Positions 43,067 to 54,088 are shown, counted from the stretch's first letter. The stretch is 64,000 bases of DNA from Tetracentron sinense (GCA_015143295.1 CM026570.1:4488047-4552046); one strand, 5' to 3'. The notes: a model not told the origin generated them from the letters alone. Made by a program: numbers and translations.

Positions 43067-43623
43067 TAGGGTGCACAAAGCCCGATCGGCATGTTTGTAC
43101 AGCTTGACTCGGCTCAATTTGGCCCAAGATTGGCTCGAATTTTAGGCTTGATTGGGCCAAGCCAAGCCTTAAAAAAAGCTTGAAAATCCAATCAAGCTGA
43201 GCGCGGGCCAACCCCTGTTTGATTCGGCCCAGCTCGATTGAGGCTCAGTTCGGCCCAAGCTCAGCTCGAATATTATTAAAAAATATATGAAATAAAATAA
43301 AATTATTGTTTATGTATATCATTATTATATATATAAATAATATAAAATATTATTATTTTTTAAAAAAAGTATTCAAGCCGAGCTCAAGCCAAGCCAAGCC
43401 CGGCTTGAGCTTGAATTAATTCGAGCCGAGCCGAGCTTCAAGCCAGGCTTTTGAATTCTAACCGGGCTTTCAAGCTTGATTTCAGGTGAGCCGGGCTTCG
43501 GGCCTAAAACAAACCCTTTCAAGCCAAACCTGGCTTGGCCAAGCCCAGAAAAGCTCAACCCAAATACAGCCCTATCCCTAACACAAGCCAAGCTTGGAAA
43601 AACCTAGCCCGAATACAACCCTA
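43067..43623. mobile_element. hAT-like MITE with duplicated right end
   Basis: The left end TAGGGTGCACAAAGCCCG follows TCCCTAAC (43059-43066). At the right, ACAACCCTA is followed by TCCCTAAC (43624-43631), a perfect 8-bp duplication. A second copy of the same right end plus TCCCTAAC sits 49 bp inside (43575-43582). The body is rich in AAGCCGAGC/GGCTTGAGC. Confidence 0.82.
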
Positions 43624-43631
43624 TCCCTAAC

Positions 43632-43786
43632 ACAGTGAGAGTTTGAAGCCTACACTATAGGATTTAGATTTCTATAATGAAAATCAGTGGGTATATCTAT
43701 AAGGTCATATTTAATGGAGAGGAATGCAACGCCATGGGGCTGGGCTTGCACAATTTTTTTATTTTTTATTCTTTTGCTTAGGATAT
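43632..43786. other. Short intergenic stretch
   Basis: No gene. It ends with GATAT, the target site of the following solo LTR. Confidence 0.4.
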
Positions 43787-45067
43787 TGTAGACACCCTAT
43801 TTTGCATGATTTCACGTGTCCAAAAAGCCCATTGGTTCCGAGTATTGAAAGAGAGCAACGATGAGATCCGGACTCCAGAATATCAAAGTTCAAAGCCAAA
43901 AAAGTCAAGCCAAGCCCAAATCAACTACGCCCAAGAAAAGGCTGGATTTTTTAACTTAAAATTAACCAAAGCCTTTCTAAAGGGCGCGGGTCCATGTTTT
44001 GCCTAAAACCTTCCCTGCGGCTTTTAGAAAGGCACGATTGTGGGAAAGCCCTAATTCCGACCTCATTTCGCGTGCCAACGTGTTTTAGGGTATTTTTTTT
44101 AGTCCCACATCACCCAGAAAGAACGAAATCCTTATTTTTTACCTTATAAAAGGAGCCTCACCCAACCCATTGAACACCTTGGAAATCTGGAAAATCTAGG
44201 GAGAACTTTGAAACTTGCAACCTTGAGCCTTGGGAAGAACTTTTGAATCTTTGAAAACCCCTAGCCTTTGGAGATCCCTAGACTAGGAAAGCAAGCTTAG
44301 AATCCCCTAAGTCCAGAAATTCCAGCCATCAAGCTATCAACGTAGGATTGATCTTTACCAACTTTGGGGAAAAACCATTGGAGTTTGGATCTCGTCGAAT
44401 CATTCTCTTATCTTCAAACACTTGGAGCATCTAAAAAGGGAAAATATATGCTACATCCTCATCTTTTACTTCCACCCATCCAAGTCTTTTCTTTCCTCAC
44501 TTTCCCTTAGTAGCTCGGTGATTTCCCTCTACACGGTTGTGCGGAAGAGGAAATCCGGGTAAAGGAAAGGGCCGGAAGACCAGATCTTCGACTTCTTTAT
44601 TTCAGTCTTCTTTGTTATTGTTAGTAGTTTTTGCCCATTTTTCACCTAAACGTAGGCGGGGTCCCTCTTAACTCGTTCAAGGAGAGAGCGTGACCGTTCG
44701 CCGATTTAAGGAAAATGAGTTATGTTGCGCTAGTAGAGAGAAAATCACCCTAACTCAGTCGAAGAGGGGTGACTTTCCAATCTCGAAATAATAAAAAAAA
44801 AAGAAAATAATGTTTAAATTAATTTAATGGAAAAAATTAAGAGGTAACCGTCGTTCGACGGATGAGGTGGGGTGCCTAACACCTTCCCCACCTCATAAGA
44901 GAATCCCCGGACCCAATCTTAATTTTCTTTTAAATCGAGGGTTTTATTTGTAGATGACCAATCACACTCGGAATTTTGATTAGTGAAGACTTTAAAAAAT
45001 CTCGGCTTCTCATCAGTTGAAAAACATTGATGTAAGGAGGAGATCAACCCGGGCCGGTTATCGCACA
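43787..45067 (+). mobile_element. Solo LTR, 1281 bp, TG...CA with 5-bp TSD
   Basis: GATAT stands on both sides (43782-43786, 45068-45072). The LTR starts TGTAGACACCC and ends ATCGCACA. A promoter-like pair AGTCCCACATC (44101) and TTATAAAAGG (44144-44153) is followed by a plausible transcript start. Near 44870 it contains GGGGTGCCTAACACCTTCCC, a block I know from LTRs of plant Ty3-type elements. No internal domain or second LTR is near, so it is a product of LTR-LTR recombination. The lineage is inferred. Confidence 0.86.
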
Positions 45068-45189
45068 GATATCATTTACCTATTTTAGTAGGGTTAGTGG
45101 TTAGTTTGGGCCTTTGGAGATTGGAACTCTTGCGGACTCATCACCCCAGGGGGATTGGATCGCCAAACCTCCCTCAACAGAGGCTACAC

Positions 45190-45763
45190 TAGGGGTGTTA
45201 TCGAGCTGAGTAGTAGGATGTTCAATCTTATTTATTAAATAAACGAACTCAAAAAGCAAGTTTGAGCTTGGCTTGTTTATTAAATAAACAAGCTTGAGCT
45301 TTAACATAAGAGCTCGAGCCGAGCTTGAGTAGTTGGAGCAACATGATTCATTAGATATAGCCACTTATTAGGTTTTAACTTTTACTTTACTATTCTCGTA
45401 TAGGTAAAAAAAAAATTACAATGTTAACTAAAATTTTGGAAAAAATTTATAATTGTATAAAGAATATTCTTATTATGTAAAATACATTATTAATTTCTAC
45501 TAATATATAGTAAATATACTTAATTTTAAAATTTAAATGAAGTAAGTATATTAAGATATTTTAGTAGGTTATATATATATATATATATATTATTGAGCCG
45601 AACTTTTAACGAGCCAAATAGGAGTATGCTCAAGCTTGACTTGTTAACTAAACGAACTCGAAAATCAAGCTTGAACTTAACTTGTTTACTAAATAAACGA
45701 ACGAGTACGAGCTATTAATGAGCCGAACTCATGGCGAGCACCTTTAATTGATAACCACCCCTA
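45190..45763. mobile_element. hAT-like MITE (TAGGGGTGTTATCGAG)
   Basis: Ends TAGGGGTGTTATCGAGC and TTGATAACCACCCCTA pair. GCTCGAGC/GAGCCGAACT subterminal blocks are present, and an (AT)n run lies at 45570-45589. The flanks GGCTACAC and GCCACACC are similar but shifted by one base. Confidence 0.78.
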
Positions 45764-46255
45764 GCCACACCCCGGGCTTGCACAATTTAATTTGTTCCCA
45801 TGAGGGAATTTATAAGCGCTTATGCACAATTTTCTGGGCATCAGTAGGAGACCCTTACTCGATTATCATATAGAGTTTGAAATGACCATATAAACACTTT
45901 TAAGGTGTGACAAAAAAAAATTCACTTTTAAGGACTAAAAAGTCATTTTATAATAGAAATGTAAACCTATTATGTCCATATAAATATCTAAATAAAGAAA
46001 TTTTACTAATCATATGGACATATACATATTTCAAGAGTGCTATCATATGGAGAGAAAAAAAAAACTGTGCTTGTTCATCTAACCAAAAAAAAAAAAAAAA
46101 GTGATAGTTCTGATAAATTAAAACATGGGATCGTGATGGTTGGAGTTGGATCATGACCATGACGTCATTCTCATTGTTGATCTTTTCTGATGTTCTCGTG
46201 CTCCGCCATTACAAATGGACCTTAAATTGTTTCAAGATTGAAACATCGAAGAGCA
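45764..46255. other. Gene-free stretch
   Basis: AT-rich with A runs. Nothing was recognised. Confidence 0.4.
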
Positions 46256-46640
46256 GTGATTTGCTGACCCGCTTTTAACACTCCTTTAACCTTGGTTAAG
46301 CTTTAACTAAATTAAAGTGAATATTTTAGCTTTTTTTCTTTTTAAAAACCAAAATTAGATTGCTTAACCTTACGGGTGAGTGAATCTTACCCATAGTTAG
46401 TGAGTGTTTAAAAGGGGATCGGATTTGGTCTAGCCTCACCAGACCAAAACCGCCTGGCCCACTCAAAGAGACCCTTTAATTGTCCTTCTAATATCAATTG
46501 AGAAATTTTAACTCGTATCATTAGATTTTTTTATAAAAAATAAAGGTTAGTTGGTTGAACCTTAAGGGTTAGTGAGTCTTAACCATAGTTAAGGGGTGTT
46601 AAAAGAGACACATTTTGACATATGCGATGGGAGCCAGATC
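46256..46640. mobile_element. Two remnants of the GTTAAGATTCACT MITE family
   Basis: About 46275-46415 and 46480-46610 each contain AACCATAGTTA-type ends and an AAATTAGATTG / AAGGTTAGTTGG centre. Terminal repeats are not preserved. Confidence 0.5.
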
Positions 46641-46697
46641 AATTTCATCTGACGAGGGCCAGACGAAATTTCATTATGTTTAAAAGGAGGGCGTGTA

Positions 46698-47130
46698 TAG
46701 GGGTGGTTAATGAACCATAATGCTCGCGAACTACTCGAGCTCGGCTCGTTAAAAGCTCAAACCCGTTCTTTTATTTATTAACCAAGCCGATCTTGAACAT
46801 GATTTTTGAGCTCGTTTATGTAACAAGCCAAGCTTAAACACACCCCTACACCGCTCGTTAAAAGCTCGGCTCGATTATATGATAAAAATACCCTCTATAT
46901 TATAATCTTATACTAAAATTTTAATTAACACCGTGATTTCTTTGCCTAGAATAATAAAATGAAGTTTTTTACCTAATATAAATATAAAATAGCCATATCC
47001 AATAAACCATGCTGCTCGTTAACTACTCGAGCTCGGCTAGTAGAGCTCGAGTTCGTTTATTAGTAAACGAATCAAGCTGAACACACCACTAGTATTCGGT
47101 TCGGCTCGGCTCGGCTCGATATTACCCCTA
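46698..47130. mobile_element. hAT-like MITE (TAGGGGTGGTTAATG)
   Basis: The left end TAGGGGTGGTTAATGAACC and the right end CGATATTACCCCTA pair imperfectly, around CGAGCTCGGCTCGTTAAAAG repeats. Flanks GGCGTGTA and GGCATGAC agree at five positions. Confidence 0.72.
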
Positions 47131-47252
47131 GGCATGACCAATAAGGACTGGTCATTTCAATACATAATAGAAATTGTGAGTATGTTACGCATTTTCCAAA
47201 TATTTAAGTATGGCAGTGCCTACAAAAGCCGAGTCAAAAGCTAATATTTTAA

Positions 47253-48109
47253 GACTCGTGATTCTCTCCGGTTGTAACTGGACTTAGGAAAGTCCGATGA
47301 TGTCACTGACGATGTCACATGTCCTTTTTGACACCCCTTAACTGTGGTTAAGATTCATTCACTCCTAGGATTCGCTTATCTATCCTTGATTTTAGGAAAA
47401 AAGATATTAAAAAAGAAATTTAATCACAGTTAAAATTCACTAACCCCTAGCGTTAATTTAAAAAAAAATATTTTTAAAGAAACCAAGGATAGATGGGCGA
47501 ACCAGTGTTTTAAAACCCGAAAACTCGACTCGACTCGGAAACTTGCCGAGTAGAGTCAACTCGGAAACTCGGGCAAAACTCGTCCGAGTAATGACACCTA
47601 AAACTCGGACATATATAATATTTTTCTAATAATATATATGGTATAGATTCAAAATTAATGATAAACCATGCCTAAAATAAGATATATAATTCAATATATA
47701 TTAAACATCCCCCTTTTGTTTTGTATTTATACTTAAAAATGAGTGGGGTGTGTCAAAAAAAAGAAAAAAAAACATAATTTAGTCAATCGGGTAGGCAGTT
47801 TATTCAATTTTTAGTTTTAAAAAAAATGTGCAAAAACTCGGACAAGTCGGGGCGAGTCGGAGCGAGTCGGACTAGTCGGGGCGAGTCGGGGCGAGTTTTC
47901 GACAAAACCGAGTTTTCCTCGAAACTCGACTCGAAACCTGGCCGAGCCGAGTCGACTCGGCCGAGTTTCGAGTCGACTCGGCGAGTTTTAAAACTATGAG
48001 GCGAACCTTAGGGATGAATGAATCTTAATCATAGTTAAAGGGTGTCAAAAGAGACATGTGCAGTTGCGAACTGCCGGAGTCCAGTTACAACTGGAGATGA
48101 TTACGAGTC
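47253..48109. mobile_element. GACTCGT-family Mutator-like MITE, perfect 9-bp TSD, host of a nested element
   Basis: ATATTTTAA flanks both ends exactly (47244-47252, 48110-48118). The terminal inverted repeats are about 34 bp: GACTCGTGATTCTCTCCGG with TTGTAACTGGACT on the left, and AGTCCAGTTACAACTGGAGA with TGATTACGAGTC on the right. A second inverted pair, TTAACTGTGGTTAAGATTCA against TGAATCTTAATCATAGTTAA, lies inside. Without the insertion at 47504-47999 it is about 350 bp. This copy defines the family seen as fragments throughout the window. Confidence 0.92.
47504..47999. mobile_element. Nested hAT-like element with 8-bp TSD
   Basis: GGCGAACC is duplicated on both sides (47496-47503, 48000-48007). 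Ends AGTGTTTTAAAACCCG and CGAGTTTTAAAACTATGA pair. Both sides carry dense ACTCGACTCGG / CCGAGTCGACTCG repeats, including six-base GAGTCG units around 47843-47960. It is 496 bp with no coding capacity. Confidence 0.9.
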
Positions 48110-48118
48110 ATATTTTAA

Positions 48119-49277
48119 AAAATCCAAAGCCAACACATGTCGTTGCTTTCATCTATTTTAAAGAATCAAAAGCCAACGCATGTCGTTGCTTTCATCCGAA
48201 AATTAAAACATATCTTAGCTTTTAGTTTAGTAGGTTTAGAGGGCTACACGCCTCAAAGCACCACCCATGCGGTAAATACGCACAACTTATCAAAAGGTGA
48301 AGGAAAACGAGGTTACAGAAAAATTCTACCAAGTCTCCTAGCCTTTTAGTCAACTACCATATAAAGACTTCTTTGAAAATTCAAAATCATTTCTATGACA
48401 TTTCCCGGTTAGTCATTCGAAATTCACTTTATGTGGACACAGCAAAGAACTCAAAAAAAAAAAAAAAAAAATCTGTAATTCATTGCGGTTTCTTTATACC
48501 AGCAAACTCTCCGTCCGATGCACGGGACAAAAATTGAATTTCAAGAAAGAAAAAAACTGTGACAGAAGAAGAAATGGTAAAACCAAAGACTAAAATATAC
48601 ATTATTAGAGAAATAAGGGCATGAAACAAAGAATGGACATCTGTAAATTCTACTGAATACGCATGGGTTAATGCAAATGGAGACAGCTAGCTTTATGGGA
48701 CAGTAAAGCCACTAATGATGGGGAAGTGGTATCTATCACATCTTTAAGTTGATTCGTCATTTTCATGATCTGAATCAGCAAAGGAAATTGGCATATTTTG
48801 GGTTCTTTTATTTTAGGTGTACCCCTATATTTAGAAACAAATTTGGGACTTTAAATCTTTATATTGCTTGTTATTTCTATCTGATATATCATATCGTACA
48901 TGGTCCATGTGAATACATGTTATAAGTGCACAATGAATGTTTCATCACAATATTAAATAGTGCACCTAAGGTTATCGGAATTAACTGATAAATACATTGA
49001 AGATTTATTAAGATTGAGACAATAGTATTAATGAATCATGATCATGTGGCAGTGTATGTACGTAAGATGCATATTCAGGATCTCTGTGAAGCATGGGCTT
49101 CAAAGAGGTATTAAAGTCCTTAGGTTTGTGTTGGTCCTGTTAAGGCACTCTCTAGTATAGGATCTAATAAGGGGATTTCGATTAGAGGTAAAGTCGAAAA
49201 ATTGAGACATAAAAGCGTACGGATATCTAGACAATGTGCATGTTCTTTTGGGCCGGAGTGATGTTTGAATTTGGTAG
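48119..49277. repeat. Gene-free stretch with a ~50-bp tandem duplication
   Basis: CATGTCGTTGCTTTCATC occurs at about 48135 and 48179 within two copies of an AAAGCCAAC-CATGTCG unit. No gene was recognised up to the fucokinase fragment. Confidence 0.5.
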
Positions 49278-50156
49278 TTTTTGTCATTCTTACATTTTCG
49301 AACCTCAAGTGAAGTTCTGGATCACCTAGGAAGGCTTGGCTCAGGGCTTGTCGTTCGGAGGCACTTGTGTTCCATTCCAACAACCACTGTATCTGACATT
49401 GTGGCAGCTGCTATTATTCTTTCGAGTAAAATTGCACCTGGGGTCTCAATTAGGGAGGATTCTATGATATATGATTCATCATTTTCAGGTGGATTACAGA
49501 TAGGCTTTCAATCTATAGTTGTTGGTGTTAATACTTTAAGAGATAGTAGTGGGCCAACAGGAGATTCATTTCGGTTCATACTCCCAGATCGCCATTGTAT
49601 TTGGGAGGATCTCTTAGTAGGATGCACAAGAAGAGTTATTGTCTATTGTGGCCTATATGATTACCCCAAAATTTCACTTTCCAGGTATGGGACATTTTGT
49701 GGGAAACCTTGGAAGAAGGTCTTGCATGATTTAGGGATTCAAGAAGATGCATTGTGAGGCTCATTGTGTGTCCTGGAGAAGTACTTATGGAATGCCAAAA
49801 AAAATTCTCATTCTTCCTTATTTTGAAGATGCTTAGTTTGGCAACGTTGCTAATGGGTTTGAGTAACCACAAAAACACATCTTTGCTTCCCTTGTGGAGA
49901 AGTTCACACCGTGTCAATTTGGAGGAGTTACATAGATCAATTGACATTCCACACCTTTGCATGGGCTCCAGTAATCATCAAGCAGAGATTGCAGTTGAAA
50001 TTACTAAAGCTTGCATTAATAATGGTTTACTTGGAGGCAATTTGTCTTAATTGTATGAAGAAATTCTGCAAAATGAAGTACGGGGAGTTGAAATTTGTAA
50101 AGACTTTGTCCTAAGCTCCTGACTCAGAACTCGAGGATTCTTCCACAAAGTGCCTC
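49278..50156 (+). pseudogene. FKGP: L-fucokinase/GDP-L-fucose pyrophosphorylase (FKGP) pseudogene fragment
   Basis: The frame from 49281 encodes LSFLHFRTSSEVLDHLGRLG, RRHLCSIPTTTVSDI, AAIILSSKIAPGVSI, GLQIGFQSIVVGVN, FRFILPDRHCIWEDLLVGC and TFCGKPWKKVLHDLGIQED. This is the region C-terminal to the nucleotidyltransferase domain of plant FKGP, the bifunctional cytosolic enzyme that salvages L-fucose into GDP-L-fucose for cell-wall glycans. A TGA at 49755 replaces the Trp codon expected after DAL. A frameshift near 49825 leads into MLSLATLLMGLSNHKNTSLL, LWRSSHRVNLEELHRSIDIP and SSNHQAEIAVEITKACINNG, and further frameshifts lead to QNEVRGVEICKDF. Both catalytic ends (N-terminal pyrophosphorylase core, C-terminal GHMP kinase) are missing. 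The fragment stops directly at an (AT)n repeat. There are no introns inside. Confidence 0.9.
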
Positions 50157-50165
50157 GAATGATTT

Positions 50166-50168
<3 letters not shown>

Positions 50169-50229
<61 letters not shown>
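50169..50229. repeat. (AT)n microsatellite, about 61 bp
   Basis: The longest AT run in the window. It marks the abrupt 3' end of the FKGP fragment. Confidence 0.92.
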
Positions 50230-50231
<2 letters not shown>

Positions 50232-50331
50232 TAAAAGCAACAAATCCCCAATGAGAAGAAAGAACATGCCACTTTGACAATATTATTTGGCATACTACTC
50301 TAAATTATAACAAACTGTTTTTCTGTTATCA

Positions 50332-50993
50332 GTATAAGAGAACCAATCCCACATCAACTAAATAGAGAAATAGTTTTGGCCTTATATACATGTAAGGCCT
50401 CTCCACTCATTGTCAATTGGTTTTGAGTTGGACGCTTTCACAGAACCCAAAAAAGCTGGACTCTCGATTACAGCACTGAAGCTTCTGCTCATCTGGGGTG
50501 CACTTTTCAACGTGCAAGAGGATGGTCGACATATTTATTACACCGAGCAAAAGGAAATAAAAAAAAAGGAGATTTTGATTGAGATTCCCTCCTTTCTCAC
50601 TTTCTCTCTCTAGGAAGATCGATTGGAGAATCCGAGAGAGCACCAATCTCACATTGACTAAATAGAGAAATAGTTGTGGCTTTATATAAATGTAAGGCCT
50701 CTCCACTCATTGCCAATTGGTTTTGAGTTGGACACTTTCACTTGGTATCAAAGCCCAAAAGACCCAACGGCCAAATTATGCTCACACTCACGATGATAGA
50801 CCCAAACAGAAAGGCTACATGATTGACGACCCAAAAAGAGGCGCACGTGGCAGACCTAAGATTAGGGCTACACGTGAGGGGGCCTGTAAGAGAACCAATC
50901 CCACATCGACTAAATAGAGAAATAGTTGTGGCCTTATATACATGTAAGGCCTCTCCACTCATTGCCAAAGGTTTTGAGTTGGACGCTTTCACA
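50332..50993 (+). mobile_element. TRIM-type retroelement with three ~110-bp LTR copies
   Basis: Three direct repeats of about 110 bp lie at 50332-50442, 50632-50741 and 50885-50993. They share CCACATCGACTAAATAGAGA, TTATATACATGTAAGGCCTC and TTTTGAGTTGGACGCTTTCA. After the second copy TGGTATCAAAGC (50743-50754) matches the tRNA-Met primer site, and GTGAGGGGGCC (about 50875-50884) is a polypurine tract before the third. So copies 2 and 3 are the two LTRs of a TRIM with a 130-bp interior. Copy 1 is followed by CAGAACCCAAAA, which looks like a remnant of the primer site, so it is a second, deleted insertion or a tandem TRIM. No coding capacity. Confidence 0.85.
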
Positions 50994-50999
50994 ATCAGA

Positions 51000-51240
51000 A
51001 CATATCTTGGAGCCTTCCAATGGCATATCTCATTTGGATTATCAGGACTAGGACCTTGATGGTTGTGCAAGACATCCTTTCTGGCCTAGAAGAGCAAGGA
51101 TTGAGTTACCAATGGGGGTTGGAGCGATACTCCCCCATGGAGCTTGGAGCGTGCTGGTTGTGTTCTAAATATGGCAATAAGTTTGGGAGGTTCTCTTCCT
51201 ATTGGCACCATAATAGAAACAACAACTTTTGAAGTATTAA
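51000..51240 (+). other. Coding-like segment, not recognised
   Basis: An open frame from about 51020 to 51229 reads IVQDILSGLEEQGLSYQ-like sequence (seen: VVQDILSGLEEQGLSYQWGL, then ERYSPMELGACWL). Codon texture looks exonic, but I cannot name the family. It directly follows the last TRIM LTR. Confidence 0.35.
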
Positions 51241-51621
51241 TCTATGATCTAATAATTCTTCTGATAGCTACAGTTCTTAAAAGAAAATTAACAACAAAAA
51301 AACAGAAGAAAATGAACTTGAGATTAGGGAGGGATAATGTGAGAGGCCCGAGAGAGGGACTAAGAAAGGGAGAGAAGTAAGAGTGACTCCAAGATAGAAA
51401 GATAGAGATAGCCCATTTTATAGAGTAGAAAAATTAAAAGAAGGTAAGACTATCTAATGATAAGAGAAGAAAGTGTGAAAGAAGGGAGGAGATAAAGGGT
51501 TTCATTAGGGCTAGGGGAGATGAATAGACCGTGGGATTAATTAATGGATGAAGGGTTACTTTGTTGGGGAGACCAACATAGGCGGGTGGGACCCTTGGGG
51601 GAGACGAATGGAGAGAGGGAT
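51241..51621. other. Purine-rich intergenic stretch
   Basis: GAGAGG-, AAGAAGG-type tracts. No gene. It ends in the target site of the solo LTR. Confidence 0.4.
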
Positions 51622-51833
51622 TGTAGCACCCCCCGGACTTTTCTATACTTAGTGAATAGCATTTTCGTAGTCAATTGGCCTTTCAAGTAGTCTAATTAAT
51701 AAATAAGGAAGAAATTGGAAATTCTGAATTGTCAGGATTGTCCGCTTTCGAAAGATGAATCCAACGCAAGTTGAATTGTCAAAATCCGACGAACGAGTCA
51801 AAAGATATGGCCAAAACAGTTTGGACCTGTAGA

Positions 51834-52025
51834 GCACCGATCGCTCTGTCCAATGTAGCGATCGATCAGTTCACAACCGATCGCTCGGTCATTAATAGCG
51901 ATCGATCGGTAGCTATCGACTGATTAACTTTTTTGTATGAGAAAATTTTCCAGAGAGCTTATTTTTGACCGGTCGCTCGGTCAAAAACACCAATCGCTTG
52001 GTAGGCAACCGATCGATCGGTTTTC
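51834..52025. repeat. Clustered GATCG(ATCG/CTCG)GT motifs in the LTR
   Basis: At least seven variants of ACCGATCGCTCGGTC or GCGATCGATCGGT occur in both orientations. Each is nearly palindromic. Confidence 0.8.
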
Positions 52026-52973
52026 GCATTTTTACATAAATTTCATTAAGGATTTTTTCGTCTTTTGGGCATTTTCACCTTGCCTATAAAGGCTTACTCG
52101 AGCCTAAGGGTTTCATAAACCTTTAGGGCAGTATTTTGAGAGAGTAGAGGAGAGGAAGAGGGGTTCTAACCCCAGGGCATCATCTTGAAGAAAATCAAGG
52201 GTTTTGGAAACCCAAGATCACCCCAAAGGCTTGGATCCTTCAAATCTAAGGCAAAGCACGTGAGGAACACGTTCTCCAAGCTAGGGCAGTGTTACCCACG
52301 ACATTTTTCAAGAGTTTTCTCCTCTTCCTTAAGATTAGTACACCCTACTAATTACTTTTGTAATAACCTAAAATTTCTTAAGTGAATATGTATTGAATCT
52401 CTCCCATTTTTCCTTTTTTGATTGAAATATGTCATTTCCCTAAAATAAATAAGATAAATGGATTGAATGTGGATGTGAATGAGTTAAGGCGATTGGATGC
52501 CTTTGGTTGTGATGCGTATTATGATAGAAAATGGTGGAGGGGCACGTTACTCATAATGAACGCACACCATGTGTTTGACGAAATATATGAACTTAAAGAA
52601 CTTGAAATAATGTGGTTATGAATGTGTTGTACATTAGGTGTTTGACAAAATGCATGAATGTGAATGCCAAAAATAAATTAAAGGATTTGAGAAATATGAA
52701 TTGGGTAGCTTTCCTTAAAAAATGTGAGTTTAGAACAAATGCTCTATATGTTTCATTTAATTCCTCATGCCTATGCAATTACAAGAAATGTCACAGTATG
52801 CTTTATTGTTTCATGTTAACCGGATTATTAAAAAGAGAATTAAAATGCAATGTGTATCCCTTGATTTATTTATGATCGTATAATCGTCACGAATGCCACA
52901 CACACCAAGCACGTACACATAAACCGAGGTTTTCCCTATATGAGTAGATGAAACAACAAGAATAAGGAAATTA

Positions 52974-53370
52974 TATGTCAAGGAGGTTGGTAGCCCAAGT
53001 GAAAGGGTGCTAGCCTCTGGCTCACAAGTAAATGAAACATCAAGGAGGTTAATAGCCCAGGAATGTTCGAGTGCTAGCCTCTGGCTCACAAGTTAAACAG
53101 ACATGAATGTCAAGGGTAGAGCATGTCCCTAGGATATGTCATACCTGGCTCACAAGAAAACACGACAAGCAAGAATAAAGAAGCAGGGAAGGGTGTTGGT
53201 ATACTAAGACCATGTATGGGCATTAACATCTGTTTCCAACAAGTATGAGAGGATACTAGTATACTAAGACCAGGTACGGATACTAGTATCTGTCTCCAAG
53301 CAAGAATCAATAAATAATGGAATGATGATAATGTACTAAGACCAGGTATGGGCATTATCATCTGTTCTCA
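52974..53370 (+). repeat. Two families of short tandem repeats in the LTR
   Basis: CAAGGAGGTTGGTAGCCCA and TGCTAGCCTCTGGCTCACAA recur at 52978-53095 in two units. ACTAAGACCAGGTACGGATA and ATCTGTCTCCAA-type units recur three times at 53200-53370. Confidence 0.75.
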
Positions 53371-54088
53371 GGCAAACAAGAAAATTCACAAGCAAGTAGA
53401 CAAGAAAACACGCATGATACTCACGAGACATATAAGGAACCCACAGGAAGCATAAAATGTAAAGTATAATTTACAAGAATCACAAGGAATGTGAAATATG
53501 TTTTAATTAAAACATGAACCTAGGTATGAGTTTAAATATGATGTTTAAGATTATACTTGTTATTTGTTATTGCTTCCGCACTCTGATTTTAGAAATAAAA
53601 TGATGAACTATATTATGTACGCTATTTTATTGTTATTATTATTGTTAGCTAGTAGCTTGTATTCGCTGAGTATTCCATACTCAGCCGTACCATTATGTCG
53701 GTAGGTACATTATACGAGGTGTGGACTCTTGTCCCTTGGATCGAGGTAGCTGAGCGAGAGCAGAAGGGTATTCAGATGGTTAGCTAGATGTTAAGGGTTG
53801 GCCTGTGACCCTACGGTTGGGTTGAGGGTGAGAGACATGTATTTTTGAGGTTCTTATGTCCAGGGGATAATTGTATCACTTGAGTTGGGACTCAAGTTAA
53901 GGAGTCATGTACATGTTTTATTTTATATTCAGTTATTGTAGACAATTTGTGCTTAGAATACCGTTAAGTGATTAAAGAAATTTTAGTTCTCTATTTTGCA
54001 TGTCTTGTATACTCTTTGCAGGTGAGTTTAAGTGTAGGTCACGTTGCCAAAATATCCTAACTCCTAGTGGGTATTTTGGGGCGCGACA

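Larger units (their letters stand above)
51622..54088 (+). mobile_element. Solo LTR, about 2467 bp (Ty3-type, inferred)
   Basis: It starts TGTAGCACCCCCCGGACTT and ends GGTATTTTGGGGCGCGACA. These are ends I associate with LTRs of plant Ty3-type chromovirus elements. The flanks GGGAT (51617-51621) and GAGAT (54089-54093) match at four of five bases. GATCG-rich motifs (ACCGATCGCTCGGTC and variants) lie at 51834-52025. TATAAAGGC at 52084 may be its TATA box. Internal tandem repeats occur at 52974-53100 and 53195-53370. No second LTR or pol domain is present. Confidence 0.8.

Noticed and set aside
50047-50280. Minus-strand open frame with an Ile/Tyr repeat
   Set aside because: A shadow of the (AT)n repeat next to the FKGP fragment.
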